A DNA stretch of 17,051 bases from Methylophilaceae bacterium. GTDB taxonomy: Bacteria > Pseudomonadota > Gammaproteobacteria > Burkholderiales > Methylophilaceae. Under the pieces are notes generated by a model. The model saw only the letters and a program-made list of their open reading frames with translations, had not been told where the DNA came from and searched no databases. Below are positions 1-6,684 of this stretch, piece after piece. The DNA lies in assembly GCA_025362115.1 (NCBI GenBank), contig JANYIK010000181.1, positions 1-17,051 on the forward strand, read 5' to 3'. Position 1 is the stretch's first letter. Every line of letters starts with the position of its first letter. The position numbers and the translations under genes were made by a program.

Positions 1-209
1 GCATCTTCTTTACTCAAGCCAAAACCCACTTTCAGCAGGCCTGGCGAGCCATGCGAGGCATAAGGACGGATGATTTTCGCTGCAAGCGGCGCTAATCCAT
101 GTCGCTCGCGCTGCATATTGAGCGCAAGGCCAAGCTGCACAGCGGTGTCCGCCAGCGTGCCGTCTAAGTCAAAAAAAACCGCTTGGAATTTCACGATTGG
201 TGAATTCAC
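1..209 (-). CDS. HAD-family phosphatase, N-terminal part (MupP / phosphoglycolate phosphatase type), cut by window edge
   Basis: About 69 residues are visible and the rest lies beyond base 1. The HAD motif I is clear (FFDLDGTLADTA), with nucleophile and acid/base aspartates at residues 14 and 16 if the start is the GTG at 209. That GTG overlaps the ubiG stop by one base (TAGTG), which suggests translational coupling. A second in-frame GTG at 194 would remove five residues, and no good Shine-Dalgarno favours either. The family includes phosphoglycolate phosphatase (Gph) and MupP, the N-acetylmuramate-6-phosphate phosphatase of peptidoglycan recycling. In Pseudomonas, mupP lies directly after mtaD-ubiG, the order seen here, so MupP activity is a real possibility. 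The visible part cannot separate the two. The HAD assignment is secure; the substrate is inferred from neighbours. Confidence 0.85.
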   Translation of the reverse strand, partial: MNSPIVKFQAVFFDLDGTLADTAVQLGLALNMQRERHGLAPLAAKIIRPYASHGSPGLLKVGFGLSKED

Positions 210-919
210 TATTTCACAGTGTGTGCGATGTAGTTCACCGACACATCGCGCCCCAGCCAGTAGTGCTTAGTGAGCGGGTTATAGCTCATGCCGATGAATT
301 CGTTCACGGCTAAATCTGCGACGCGACACCAGCTTGCCAGCTCAGACGGTTTGATGAATTTGGTGTAGTCATGGGTGCCGCGCGGCAGCATGTTAAGCAC
401 ATATTCCGCACCGATGACGGCAAATAAATAGGATTTTGGATTGCGGTTAAGTGTGGAAAAGAACACGTGGCCGCCGGGTTTCACTAGGCTGGCGCAGGCG
501 CTCACCACCGAGGCCGGGTCTGGCACGTGTTCCAGCATTTCCATACAGGTCACCACGTCAAAGCTGGCGGGTTGCTGGGCGGCTAATGCTTCCACCGCGA
601 TGCAGCGATACTCAACACCCGCACCGCTTTCAAGCTGATGCAACTTGGCGACCCCTAGCGCCTTCTCGCCCAAGTCTATGCCGGTGACTTGTGCGCCCTT
701 CTCTGCCATGGACTCCGACAAAATACCGCCACCACAACCGACATCCAGCACGGTTTTTCCGTGCAAACCAACAATGCGGTCTATGTAATCCAAACGCAAG
801 GGATTAATGTCATGCAAGGGCTTGAATTCGCTATTTTTATCCCACCATTTATGCGCTAGCGTGGCGAATTTACTCAGCTCTTGCGGGTCTACATTCAATG
901 CTGCAGTTTGCTCTGCCAT
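209..919 (-). CDS. ubiG: Ubiquinone biosynthesis O-methyltransferase UbiG
   Basis: Cytoplasmic, membrane-associated SAM-dependent methyltransferase that performs both O-methylation steps of ubiquinone synthesis (3-demethylubiquinol to ubiquinol, and the earlier catechol step). The protein has 236 residues, close to the usual UbiG length. The family N-terminus is present (FATLAHKWWDKNSEFKPLH, which leads into INPLRLDYI). Class I methyltransferase motif I is at residues 57-65 (VLDVGCGGG), followed by the acidic residue of motif II in VTGIDLGE and by CMEMLEHVPDP. The start overlaps the end of mtaD by 25 bases and the stop overlaps the next gene by one base, so the three genes look co-transcribed. 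UbiG produces S-adenosylhomocysteine, a possible substrate of the neighbouring deaminase. Confidence 0.96.
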   Translation of the reverse strand: MAEQTAALNVDPQELSKFATLAHKWWDKNSEFKPLHDINPLRLDYIDRIVGLHGKTVLDVGCGGGILSESMAEKGAQVTGIDLGEKALGVAKLHQLESGAGVEYRCIAVEALAAQQPASFDVVTCMEMLEHVPDPASVVSACASLVKPGGHVFFSTLNRNPKSYLFAVIGAEYVLNMLPRGTHDYTKFIKPSELASWCRVADLAVNEFIGMSYNPLTKHYWLGRDVSVNYIAHTVK

Positions 920-2217
920 AGCTTTGTTTTTTCCAGAATATCTCGTTGGTCAATTTGCGTGAGTTGACGATCCTCGAGTACCGCCACGCCATCCACCCAT
1001 ACATGGCTGACTTGCCCACGATTGGCAGCATAAATAAGATGCGAAACCGGATCGTAACAGGGAGTGGTTTCTACCGAGTTTAAGTTGACGGCAATCATGT
1101 CTGCACGTTTGCCGATTTCCAGCGAGCCGATTTCACTGTCCAATCCCAAAGCCTTAGCGCCGTTGATGGTCGCCATCTCCAGCGCAGTCCACGCGGGCAG
1201 CGCCTCGGCATCACCACTGGCACCTTTGGCCAACAATGCTGCCAAGCGCATCTCCGCGAACATATCCAAACTGTTATTGCTTGCCGCACCGTCAGTGCCT
1301 AGCCCTACATTGACCCCTTGCGCCAGCAATTGAGCAATAGACGCGATGCCGCTGGCGAGCTTAAGATTGGAGGCTGGGCAGTGCGCGATATGACAACCAC
1401 GCTCGGCCAATAATTCCATCTCTCCTTGATGTAAATGTACCCCATGTGCAGCGATGAAATTGGGACCTAACAGACCAAGGTTAGCTAATCGTTGAATTGG
1501 GCGCAAACCATGCTCTGCCTCACTCTGCGTGATTTCGTCACGAGTTTCGTGTAAATGCGTATGAATATTCAGGTTAAGCTGCTCAGCATAGGTCAGCACC
1601 TTCTCAAAACTGCGGTTGCTCACCGTGTAAGGCGCGTGTGGAGCAAGGCATGTGGTGATACGATCATGGCCTCTCAAAGTGTCGCGGAAGGCCAACCCCT
1701 TATTCAGATAATCATCCACATCTGCGGCGTAATTAGTAGGAAATTCCAGCACTACCAGACCAAGACAGGCACGCATCCCAGAGAGAATGACGGCTTCTGC
1801 TGTGGCTGCAGGGTAAAAATACATGTCGGAAAAGCAAGTCACACCGCCACGTAACATCTCAGCGCATGCCAGCAAACTACCATCACGGACAAAATCTGCC
1901 GACACATGCGTGGTCTCCGCAGGCCAAATATGCTCTTGCAACCAACGCATCAGCGGCAAATCGTCGGCAAGCCCGCGCATCAGGGTCATCGCAGCGTGAG
2001 TGTGCAAATTAATCAGCCCAGGCAATATCGCATGATCAGGCAGGCTGACAGTATGTTCTGCCACATATTTACTGGTCACCTCAGAAAGTGGCAACACATC
2101 CACAATTTGTCCACCCTGCACCGCTACCGCATGCTTCTCAAGTACTGCGCCGCGCGGACGCACTGGCACTACCCAGCGAGGGAAAACGAGTAAATCTATA
2201 TTGAGCGGTTCTGACAT
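895..2217 (-). CDS. mtaD: 5-methylthioadenosine / S-adenosylhomocysteine deaminase (TRZ/ATZ family amidohydrolase)
   Basis: Predicted cytoplasmic metal-dependent deaminase converting 5'-methylthioadenosine, and in many members S-adenosylhomocysteine, to the inosine derivative. The 440 residues match the usual family length. Amidohydrolase metal ligands are visible: the HTH motif at residues 72-74, H221 in HTHLHE (with E224), H258 in AAHGVHL and D309 in GLGTDGAASNN. The N-terminus (DLLVFPRWVVPVRP) is typical of this subgroup. Next to ubiG and a MupP-like HAD gene it matches the Pseudomonas arrangement in which the orthologue is a methylthioadenosine deaminase. No clear Shine-Dalgarno precedes the ATG at 2217, and the upstream space is mostly filled by the ompA terminator, so its transcription may depend on read-through. 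The family is certain; the exact substrate is inferred. Confidence 0.92.
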   Translation of the reverse strand: MSEPLNIDLLVFPRWVVPVRPRGAVLEKHAVAVQGGQIVDVLPLSEVTSKYVAEHTVSLPDHAILPGLINLHTHAAMTLMRGLADDLPLMRWLQEHIWPAETTHVSADFVRDGSLLACAEMLRGGVTCFSDMYFYPAATAEAVILSGMRACLGLVVLEFPTNYAADVDDYLNKGLAFRDTLRGHDRITTCLAPHAPYTVSNRSFEKVLTYAEQLNLNIHTHLHETRDEITQSEAEHGLRPIQRLANLGLLGPNFIAAHGVHLHQGEMELLAERGCHIAHCPASNLKLASGIASIAQLLAQGVNVGLGTDGAASNNSLDMFAEMRLAALLAKGASGDAEALPAWTALEMATINGAKALGLDSEIGSLEIGKRADMIAVNLNSVETTPCYDPVSHLIYAANRGQVSHVWVDGVAVLEDRQLTQIDQRDILEKTKLWQSKLQH

Positions 2218-2233
2218 GTTAACTAGATGGCAT

Positions 2234-2262
2234 AAAAAAGCCCCGACCAGCGGGGCTTTTTA
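2234..2262 (-). terminator. Rho-independent terminator of ompA
   Basis: A perfect 11-bp inverted repeat (2235-2245 with 2251-2261, arms AAAAAGCCCCG / CGGGGCTTTTT) surrounds a 5-base loop. On the minus strand it gives a GC-rich stem followed by a run of U. It lies 17 bases past the ompA stop and 17 bases before the mtaD start. The stem is symmetric, so it could stop transcripts from either direction, but only ompA needs a terminator here. Confidence 0.9.
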
Positions 2263-2278
2263 TCACAAATTATGCAGC

Positions 2279-3427
2279 TTAGTGCGCCATTTGACGCTGC
2301 ACTTCAATCTCAACCACCACGCGGCGGTTAGGTTGCAGGCATTCAATCAGCTTCTTACCACGCACACCAGCGCAGTCAGCAACGGGTTCTTTTTCACCTT
2401 TACCCACTGCATGTAAACGGCTTTCGGCAATGCCTTGGCTGGCGATATACTTCTTCACTTGTTTGGCACGGCGCTCAGACAGCTTCTGGTTGTAGTTGTC
2501 GTCGCCGATACGGTCGGTATGACCAGAGATCAGCACCAACTCTACTTCAGGATAAGCACGCATTTTTTCCACGACTTCCGTATTCAAAATACGCTTACCT
2601 TCTTCTTTCAAGCCATCCTTGTCAAAGCCGAACAGCACTTCGGCTGCCAAGGTGATAGGCGCAAAAGCTGGCTGATCCGGACCCATAGCTTCAGCTTGTG
2701 GCTCCGTGGAGTCATCCATCATTGGTGGCAAATCTTCCATTACGTCCGGACCCTCTTCTGGCACCGCTTCCATTGCTGGTTCAGCCGGCTCGGCCATCAT
2801 GGGTTCTGCCATCGCGGTTTTGGCAGGTGCTCCAAACTTGAAAATCACACCCAAGTTGAGATAGGTGTTACCCATGGTTTGATTGGCATTAAAGCCACCA
2901 GCGCTAGCTTGCGCATCACTCCACACGTGACGCACATCAGCCTGCAAACCAAGAGACTCGTTGACGAAGTATTGAAAACCGGCACCAATATTGGCCATCC
3001 AACCCGTCTCAGAGCCATTCACTGGCAGACCATTAATGGTGTAGTTAATCTTATTTTGTGCCACGCCCAAACCTGCCAGCACGAAAGGACGGAAACTGTC
3101 ACGACTGAACATATACAAAGCGTCTAGCCCCACCATGGTCTGGCGATAACTACCAGAACTCGGCAAACCCACTATGGTGGAATCAGCATCTGGATGCGTG
3201 CTACTCAAGCCCAACTGCACATCCCAATGTTGACTTAATTCCTTACCCAAGCGCACACCGTAGGCAATATCATTGTCTGCCGCCAAGTCGCTGTCCGTAT
3301 GTGCGTAGCCTATAGTAGGCATGACATACCAAGAGCCTTGATAGGCTTCGTCTTCAGCATAGCTGACGGCACTCATCATCAGACTTATGGAGGCTACAAC
3401 GGAGAGGGAAATCAGTTTGGTTTTCAT
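2279..3427 (-). CDS. ompA: OmpA-family outer membrane protein
   Basis: Outer membrane protein linking the membrane to peptidoglycan; 382 residues. A signal peptide covers residues 1-24 (cleavage after VSYA). An 8-strand barrel of the OmpA/OmpW-like type covers about 28-199 and ends in LGVIFKFG. An acidic, Pro/Met-rich linker runs about 202-253, with short MAEP/AEP-type repeats. A C-terminal OmpA peptidoglycan-binding domain covers about 258-378. In that domain SGHTDRIGDDNYNQKLSERR holds D305 and R320, the positions equivalent to the diaminopimelate-binding Asp and Arg of E. coli OmpA. C352 and C363 form the cysteine pair usual in betaproteobacterial and Neisserial homologues. The start is supported by AAGGA eight to ten bases upstream and by a good promoter. 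It is a single-gene transcription unit with its own terminator. Confidence 0.95.
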   Translation of the reverse strand: MKTKLISLSVVASISLMMSAVSYAEDEAYQGSWYVMPTIGYAHTDSDLAADNDIAYGVRLGKELSQHWDVQLGLSSTHPDADSTIVGLPSSGSYRQTMVGLDALYMFSRDSFRPFVLAGLGVAQNKINYTINGLPVNGSETGWMANIGAGFQYFVNESLGLQADVRHVWSDAQASAGGFNANQTMGNTYLNLGVIFKFGAPAKTAMAEPMMAEPAEPAMEAVPEEGPDVMEDLPPMMDDSTEPQAEAMGPDQPAFAPITLAAEVLFGFDKDGLKEEGKRILNTEVVEKMRAYPEVELVLISGHTDRIGDDNYNQKLSERRAKQVKKYIASQGIAESRLHAVGKGEKEPVADCAGVRGKKLIECLQPNRRVVVEIEVQRQMAH

Positions 3428-3459
3428 GCGCTTATATCCTTGTTGGAAGACTCTTTGAA

Positions 3460-3488
3460 ACTATACCTAATGCTCTGTTTCATTGCAA
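3460..3488 (-). promoter_or_regulatory. Sigma-70-type promoter of ompA
   Basis: On the minus strand a TTGCAA -35 box (3483-3488, 4 of 6 matches to consensus) and a TATAGT -10 box (3460-3465, 5 of 6) are separated by exactly 17 bases. This predicts a start site near 3453 and a leader of about 25 bases carrying the AAGGA ribosome binding site. It lies in the short gap after the MfnB gene, so ompA is probably transcribed independently of the upstream operon. Confidence 0.7.
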
Positions 3489-3502
3489 CCGCCATAAGCC
3501 TA

Positions 3503-4201
3503 TTAAGCCGTTAATAGCGCTGTGTTAGCGTGGTATTTTTGCAACAAACTGCGTATATGAGCAACTTTGCTCGTCTCGAGTTGATTTTTTCGTTGATGTT
3601 GCTCACACAATGCACCACGAAAACCCAGATAATCCGCATTGAGCGTAGAGAGTAATTCAATATTCTCAGCACGCAATGACCCGGCCACCCCGGTCATTAG
3701 TTGATGCGCGCGCGCTTGTACCAAGAACCTCTCAAGCTGTACAAACGACATGCAATCGCACAAACCTTGTCCCTGCTTATGTAAGGTGTCCAACATCACG
3801 CCATAAAATCCAGCTTCAGCCAATTGCGGAATACACTCCAAGTCCGAATTAGCATCCGCAAACAGCACTGCAACCAGTTTGAGATGACGTTGCATCAGCG
3901 GACGCAATGCGTTGATGCATGCTATCTCTGCCTCAAAAAATCCTACTTTAACTATATCAACACCAGTGGCCGCCGTAGCCTCGACCGCGCGCACCATCAC
4001 TTCCGGCCGCATAGGCAAGTCGCCTACCGTGGCACTCACCAGCTTGCGACCATCCACAAAGCGTACAATTGCCTCTATAGTATCCAAGGGCAAAGCCCCC
4101 AAAGCGCCATTATTAGGCTCTTTCAGGTCTATGATGTCAGCGTATTCCAGCGCGATTTTCGCCTCTTCCACGCTACGCACACTGGCTAAAAACGCGCTCA
4201 T
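3503..4201 (-). CDS. mfnB: (5-formylfuran-3-yl)methyl phosphate synthase, MfnB type (DUF556)
   Basis: Predicted aldolase-like enzyme that condenses two glyceraldehyde 3-phosphate molecules to 4-(hydroxymethyl)-2-furancarboxaldehyde phosphate, the furan precursor of methanofuran and methylofuran. The 232-residue protein keeps the family landmarks: D25 and K27 in IIDLKEP (K27 is the Schiff-base lysine position in the Methanocaldococcus enzyme, as I recall it), the GALGA loop, K85 in VDIVKVGFF, and D138/K142 in MLDTLHKQG, which appear to match the Asp/Lys pair of the archaeal enzyme. Homologues in methylotrophs are known as orf5 of the H4MPT-linked C1 gene set. The ATG overlaps the previous stop (ATGA), making this the last gene of the four-gene cofactor block. 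No obvious terminator follows before the ompA promoter. Confidence 0.85.
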   Translation of the reverse strand: MSAFLASVRSVEEAKIALEYADIIDLKEPNNGALGALPLDTIEAIVRFVDGRKLVSATVGDLPMRPEVMVRAVEATAATGVDIVKVGFFEAEIACINALRPLMQRHLKLVAVLFADANSDLECIPQLAEAGFYGVMLDTLHKQGQGLCDCMSFVQLERFLVQARAHQLMTGVAGSLRAENIELLSTLNADYLGFRGALCEQHQRKNQLETSKVAHIRSLLQKYHANTALLTA

Positions 4202-4773
4202 GCGAAATTGTCTCCGTCTTGCTCCGCCCTAAAATTCTCAACCGCCTCCATCAGCCATTCCCAGGCCTCTTGCTCACGCTCTCCCGCGGTTTTTTCAATA
4301 GCGATAGTCAGGTACTGAATTTCGCTATCAATCTTTGCTGCGGGGAGCAAATGTAAGCGACTCACCAACACCGCCAACTCAATCACCGCCGCTTGGGCAC
4401 GATTAAAGCCACGGAATGGCTGGTGATTTTGCTCATGCACCACACGAAACCAAAGTTTGGTGCGCACCTCATCTTCTTCCACTTTCTCTAGCTCCAGCTC
4501 TCTATGTGCCAAAGCATTTTGCAATACCCAGCCGTTGATTTGCGTAGCTTTGCGTAGTGGCCAGTGGTGTCGCCCGGTCAGGCTACCAGCAAACACGCGC
4601 ACGTCGTCGGTCAAGTTCAACACCGCCGTTTTGGCGCGTAGCAAATTATCCAAACTGGTTGAAGGACGAAATGGTGCGATCAATACCAGACCCTCTTGCT
4701 CACGGATGCCAAACGGCGCGATGTGGGCGCTGCCATCGGCATTCAAGCTGGTGACGATGGTTTCGAGAATCAC
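4198..4773 (-). CDS. DUF447 family protein associated with H4MPT/methylofuran genes
   Basis: A 191-residue predicted soluble protein without signal peptide or membrane segment. The N-terminal half (ETIVTSLNADGSAHIAPFG, then VLIAPFRPSTSLDNL and a later TDDVRVFAGSL) resembles DUF447 proteins, which are thought to have an FMN-binding split-barrel fold. These occur mainly in methanogens and in H4MPT-using methylotrophs. The C-terminal half is a charged helical region. The GTG start overlaps the preceding stop (GTGA) and its own stop overlaps the MfnB start (ATGA), so it is translationally coupled on both sides. Its reaction is unknown to me. Its position between a pterin-type synthase and a furan synthase makes a cofactor-biosynthesis role likely. 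Confidence 0.75.
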   Translation of the reverse strand: MILETIVTSLNADGSAHIAPFGIREQEGLVLIAPFRPSTSLDNLLRAKTAVLNLTDDVRVFAGSLTGRHHWPLRKATQINGWVLQNALAHRELELEKVEEDEVRTKLWFRVVHEQNHQPFRGFNRAQAAVIELAVLVSRLHLLPAAKIDSEIQYLTIAIEKTAGEREQEAWEWLMEAVENFRAEQDGDNFA

Positions 4774-6158
4774 GGTTTTTTCTCTTTCTTAGCCGCTTCC
4801 CTATGCGCCACGCGCCCTCTTTGGTCTTTCTTTACGCTATTACAGCCCCATTCCAATTCTTCATCCTGCACATAACGCTTACCTAGCTGCCAGGCAATCT
4901 GGGCACGAGCGAGCTCCACGCCCAAGTAAAAAGCATGCGACGCATCGTCATCTACTCTCAATTGCGGATATAACCGAAACGGGTCAATATCTATTAGCTC
5001 GCCATCACGATTGTATACATGCACACCGGTTTCGGAGACTTGAATGCGAAAGCTGGGGTCTTTAATCTGTGAAGCAAATTCGGCGATTTCTTGCGGTGTG
5101 TAAGGAAAAGGTCGCCTGTCGTGCAGCCCTAGCAAGCCGCTAGCATAATCGCGCGGCAGGCGTTTATCTTGCTGTGCGGCATACATTACACGCCGCGCAA
5201 TATCGGCTTCGGCTACCGCGTTTTTGGCGTGCGGGCTGACTTCGGTAGTGAGTACGGCGTTAATCCCAAGCTCGGCGATGATGCCGAACAACATGGCGTT
5301 GATGCCGGTGGTGTCGGCATCGGTAAGCTCGGTGAGGTTACCAATGCCCATCATGATGCGAATATCAGGAAACTGTTTTCTTAAGCGGTAATAGCGCACT
5401 ATAGATTTGGTTAGGCCAAATGGAATCGGATCGAGGATGGGATCGGCGATAAAGGTACGACCTTTGGCTTGCATGGCTTGAATGGCGCGACTCAAGGATG
5501 CCATGTTGCCGTGTTTGGTGGCGATGAGGATGGGCGTAGCAGCGACTTCATCCGCAATCCACAAGGTTTTCTCGGTGAGACTCAACAGATAATCCGCGCC
5601 CGCATGACCGCCCGCCAGTAAATCTGAGCTTTCCAGCGAATCCACACTGACAACATAGCCTTCTTTTTTCAGTTCTTGAATCGCGTCAGCCAAATGCGGA
5701 AACGGCGTATTGGGTAAACAGCCTAAATCAATCACATCCGCGCCTCGCGCCTTGTAATACGCCGCACGGTTGAGGATACCCGCAACACTTAAATAAGGCG
5801 CTTCTACGATCTCGGCAAAAATCAGGGTGTTGTGCTTGGATAAATCTGGCGCTTTGCCTCCGCGCCCAAAGTACTGTGGCAAATCTTTCAAGTCCTCCGG
5901 CCCACGCTCAACAGGCACGCCATATTGAGCGCTTAAGGCATCCAACTCACCACGGCACAAACCAGGCAATATCACGCGATCAGCGTGAGGAATTTGTGGT
6001 AAACGACGGGCGATGAATTCAGGCGTCATGAGCGCAGCAACAGAAATACCAAGCGGTGTGATTTGATACTCGAACGGCGTAGGTTGCATCTCTCCCAGCA
6101 CCTTTTGCAGGCTTTTTTCAGCCAGTTTTCCGGTCAAGAAGAGGATGTTTTCAGACAT
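4770..6158 (-). CDS. Dihydropteroate synthase-related protein (DUF6513 plus DHPS-like domain)
   Basis: A 462-residue cytoplasmic protein. An N-terminal region of about 110 residues (starting ENILFLTGKLAEKSL, DUF6513 type) precedes a TIM-barrel pterin-binding domain. That domain shows ADVIDLGCLPNT at 140-151, SVDSL at 171-175, ADPILDPI at 238-245 and MMGIGNLTELTDADTTG at about 269-285, corresponding to conserved dihydropteroate synthase motifs. Archaeal relatives join a dihydropterin to 4-(beta-D-ribofuranosyl)aminobenzene 5'-phosphate in methanopterin synthesis, and the methylotroph homologue is called orf7. The C-terminus is lysine/arginine-rich. The start overlaps the flavoprotein gene by 25 bases and the stop overlaps the next start by 3 bases, so it is within an operon. 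The fold assignment is firm; the exact reaction is inferred from family and neighbours. Confidence 0.82.
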   Translation of the reverse strand: MSENILFLTGKLAEKSLQKVLGEMQPTPFEYQITPLGISVAALMTPEFIARRLPQIPHADRVILPGLCRGELDALSAQYGVPVERGPEDLKDLPQYFGRGGKAPDLSKHNTLIFAEIVEAPYLSVAGILNRAAYYKARGADVIDLGCLPNTPFPHLADAIQELKKEGYVVSVDSLESSDLLAGGHAGADYLLSLTEKTLWIADEVAATPILIATKHGNMASLSRAIQAMQAKGRTFIADPILDPIPFGLTKSIVRYYRLRKQFPDIRIMMGIGNLTELTDADTTGINAMLFGIIAELGINAVLTTEVSPHAKNAVAEADIARRVMYAAQQDKRLPRDYASGLLGLHDRRPFPYTPQEIAEFASQIKDPSFRIQVSETGVHVYNRDGELIDIDPFRLYPQLRVDDDASHAFYLGVELARAQIAWQLGKRYVQDEELEWGCNSVKKDQRGRVAHREAAKKEKKP

Positions 6159-6679
6159 TGCTCGTGTATCGCAGCTTTAAGCCCTGCCATATCCGCCACC
6201 ACTGTTGTGGCTTCAAAAGTCTTAAGTTTGGTGACATTTTCCAAGTCTATACGCCGCGGATACACTTTGACCAGATTTTCACGCGGCGCGTCAGAATCCA
6301 GCTCTGGCTCGGTGTCACAGGCATAGACAATGCTAGGGACGCGGCACTTACCTGCTTGGGCGTAAATGTTGGTAACAAGATTATCCGAAATGCCGCATAC
6401 CATTTTGGCCACGGTGTTGGAACTGGCGGGCGCGATGATTACACTGTGATACTCATTCTTGTAGAACATGCCCACAGGCACGCTGCTGGCAGTTTTATCC
6501 TGAAACACGCGCCCCACAGAATGCTCGTAGCCGTACTGTTTAAGGATTTCAGCGGCAGCTTTGCTCAAAAACAAATCCACATCAGTCAAGGTATGGATGA
6601 TATCCAGACACTCCTTCAAGTAATGTCCAGAGCCAGTGAGAGCCCAAGCTAGACGCTGTTTTTCATGCCTAGCTGCCAC
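6134..6679 (-). CDS. dmrB: HFCD flavoprotein, dihydromethanopterin reductase (DmrB) / archaeoflavoprotein (AfpA) type
   Basis: A 181-residue flavin-binding protein. The N-terminal LTGSGHYLKE (14-23) and the central APASSNTVAKMVCGISDNL (83-101) are the nucleotide-binding loop and the flavin-contact segment of the HFCD (CoaC-like) fold. Archaeal DmrB reduces dihydromethanopterin to H4MPT with an FMN cofactor, and related AfpA-type genes occur with C1 genes in bacteria. The start is a GTG five bases after the purA stop, with GAGGA nine bases upstream inside the purA end, so it is read as a continuation of the purA operon. The following gene overlaps it by 25 bases. Flavoprotein is secure; the DmrB reaction is inferred from the downstream pterin-type genes, and AfpA is the main alternative. 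Confidence 0.75.
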   Translation of the reverse strand: MAARHEKQRLAWALTGSGHYLKECLDIIHTLTDVDLFLSKAAAEILKQYGYEHSVGRVFQDKTASSVPVGMFYKNEYHSVIIAPASSNTVAKMVCGISDNLVTNIYAQAGKCRVPSIVYACDTEPELDSDAPRENLVKVYPRRIDLENVTKLKTFEATTVVADMAGLKAAIHEQCLKTSSS

Positions 6680-6684
6680 TTAGA

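Noticed and set aside
2435..3127. 230-codon open frame on the plus strand
   Set aside because: It lies antisense to the well-supported ompA, has no ribosome binding site, and its His/Trp/Arg-rich translation resembles no protein family. It is a shadow frame.
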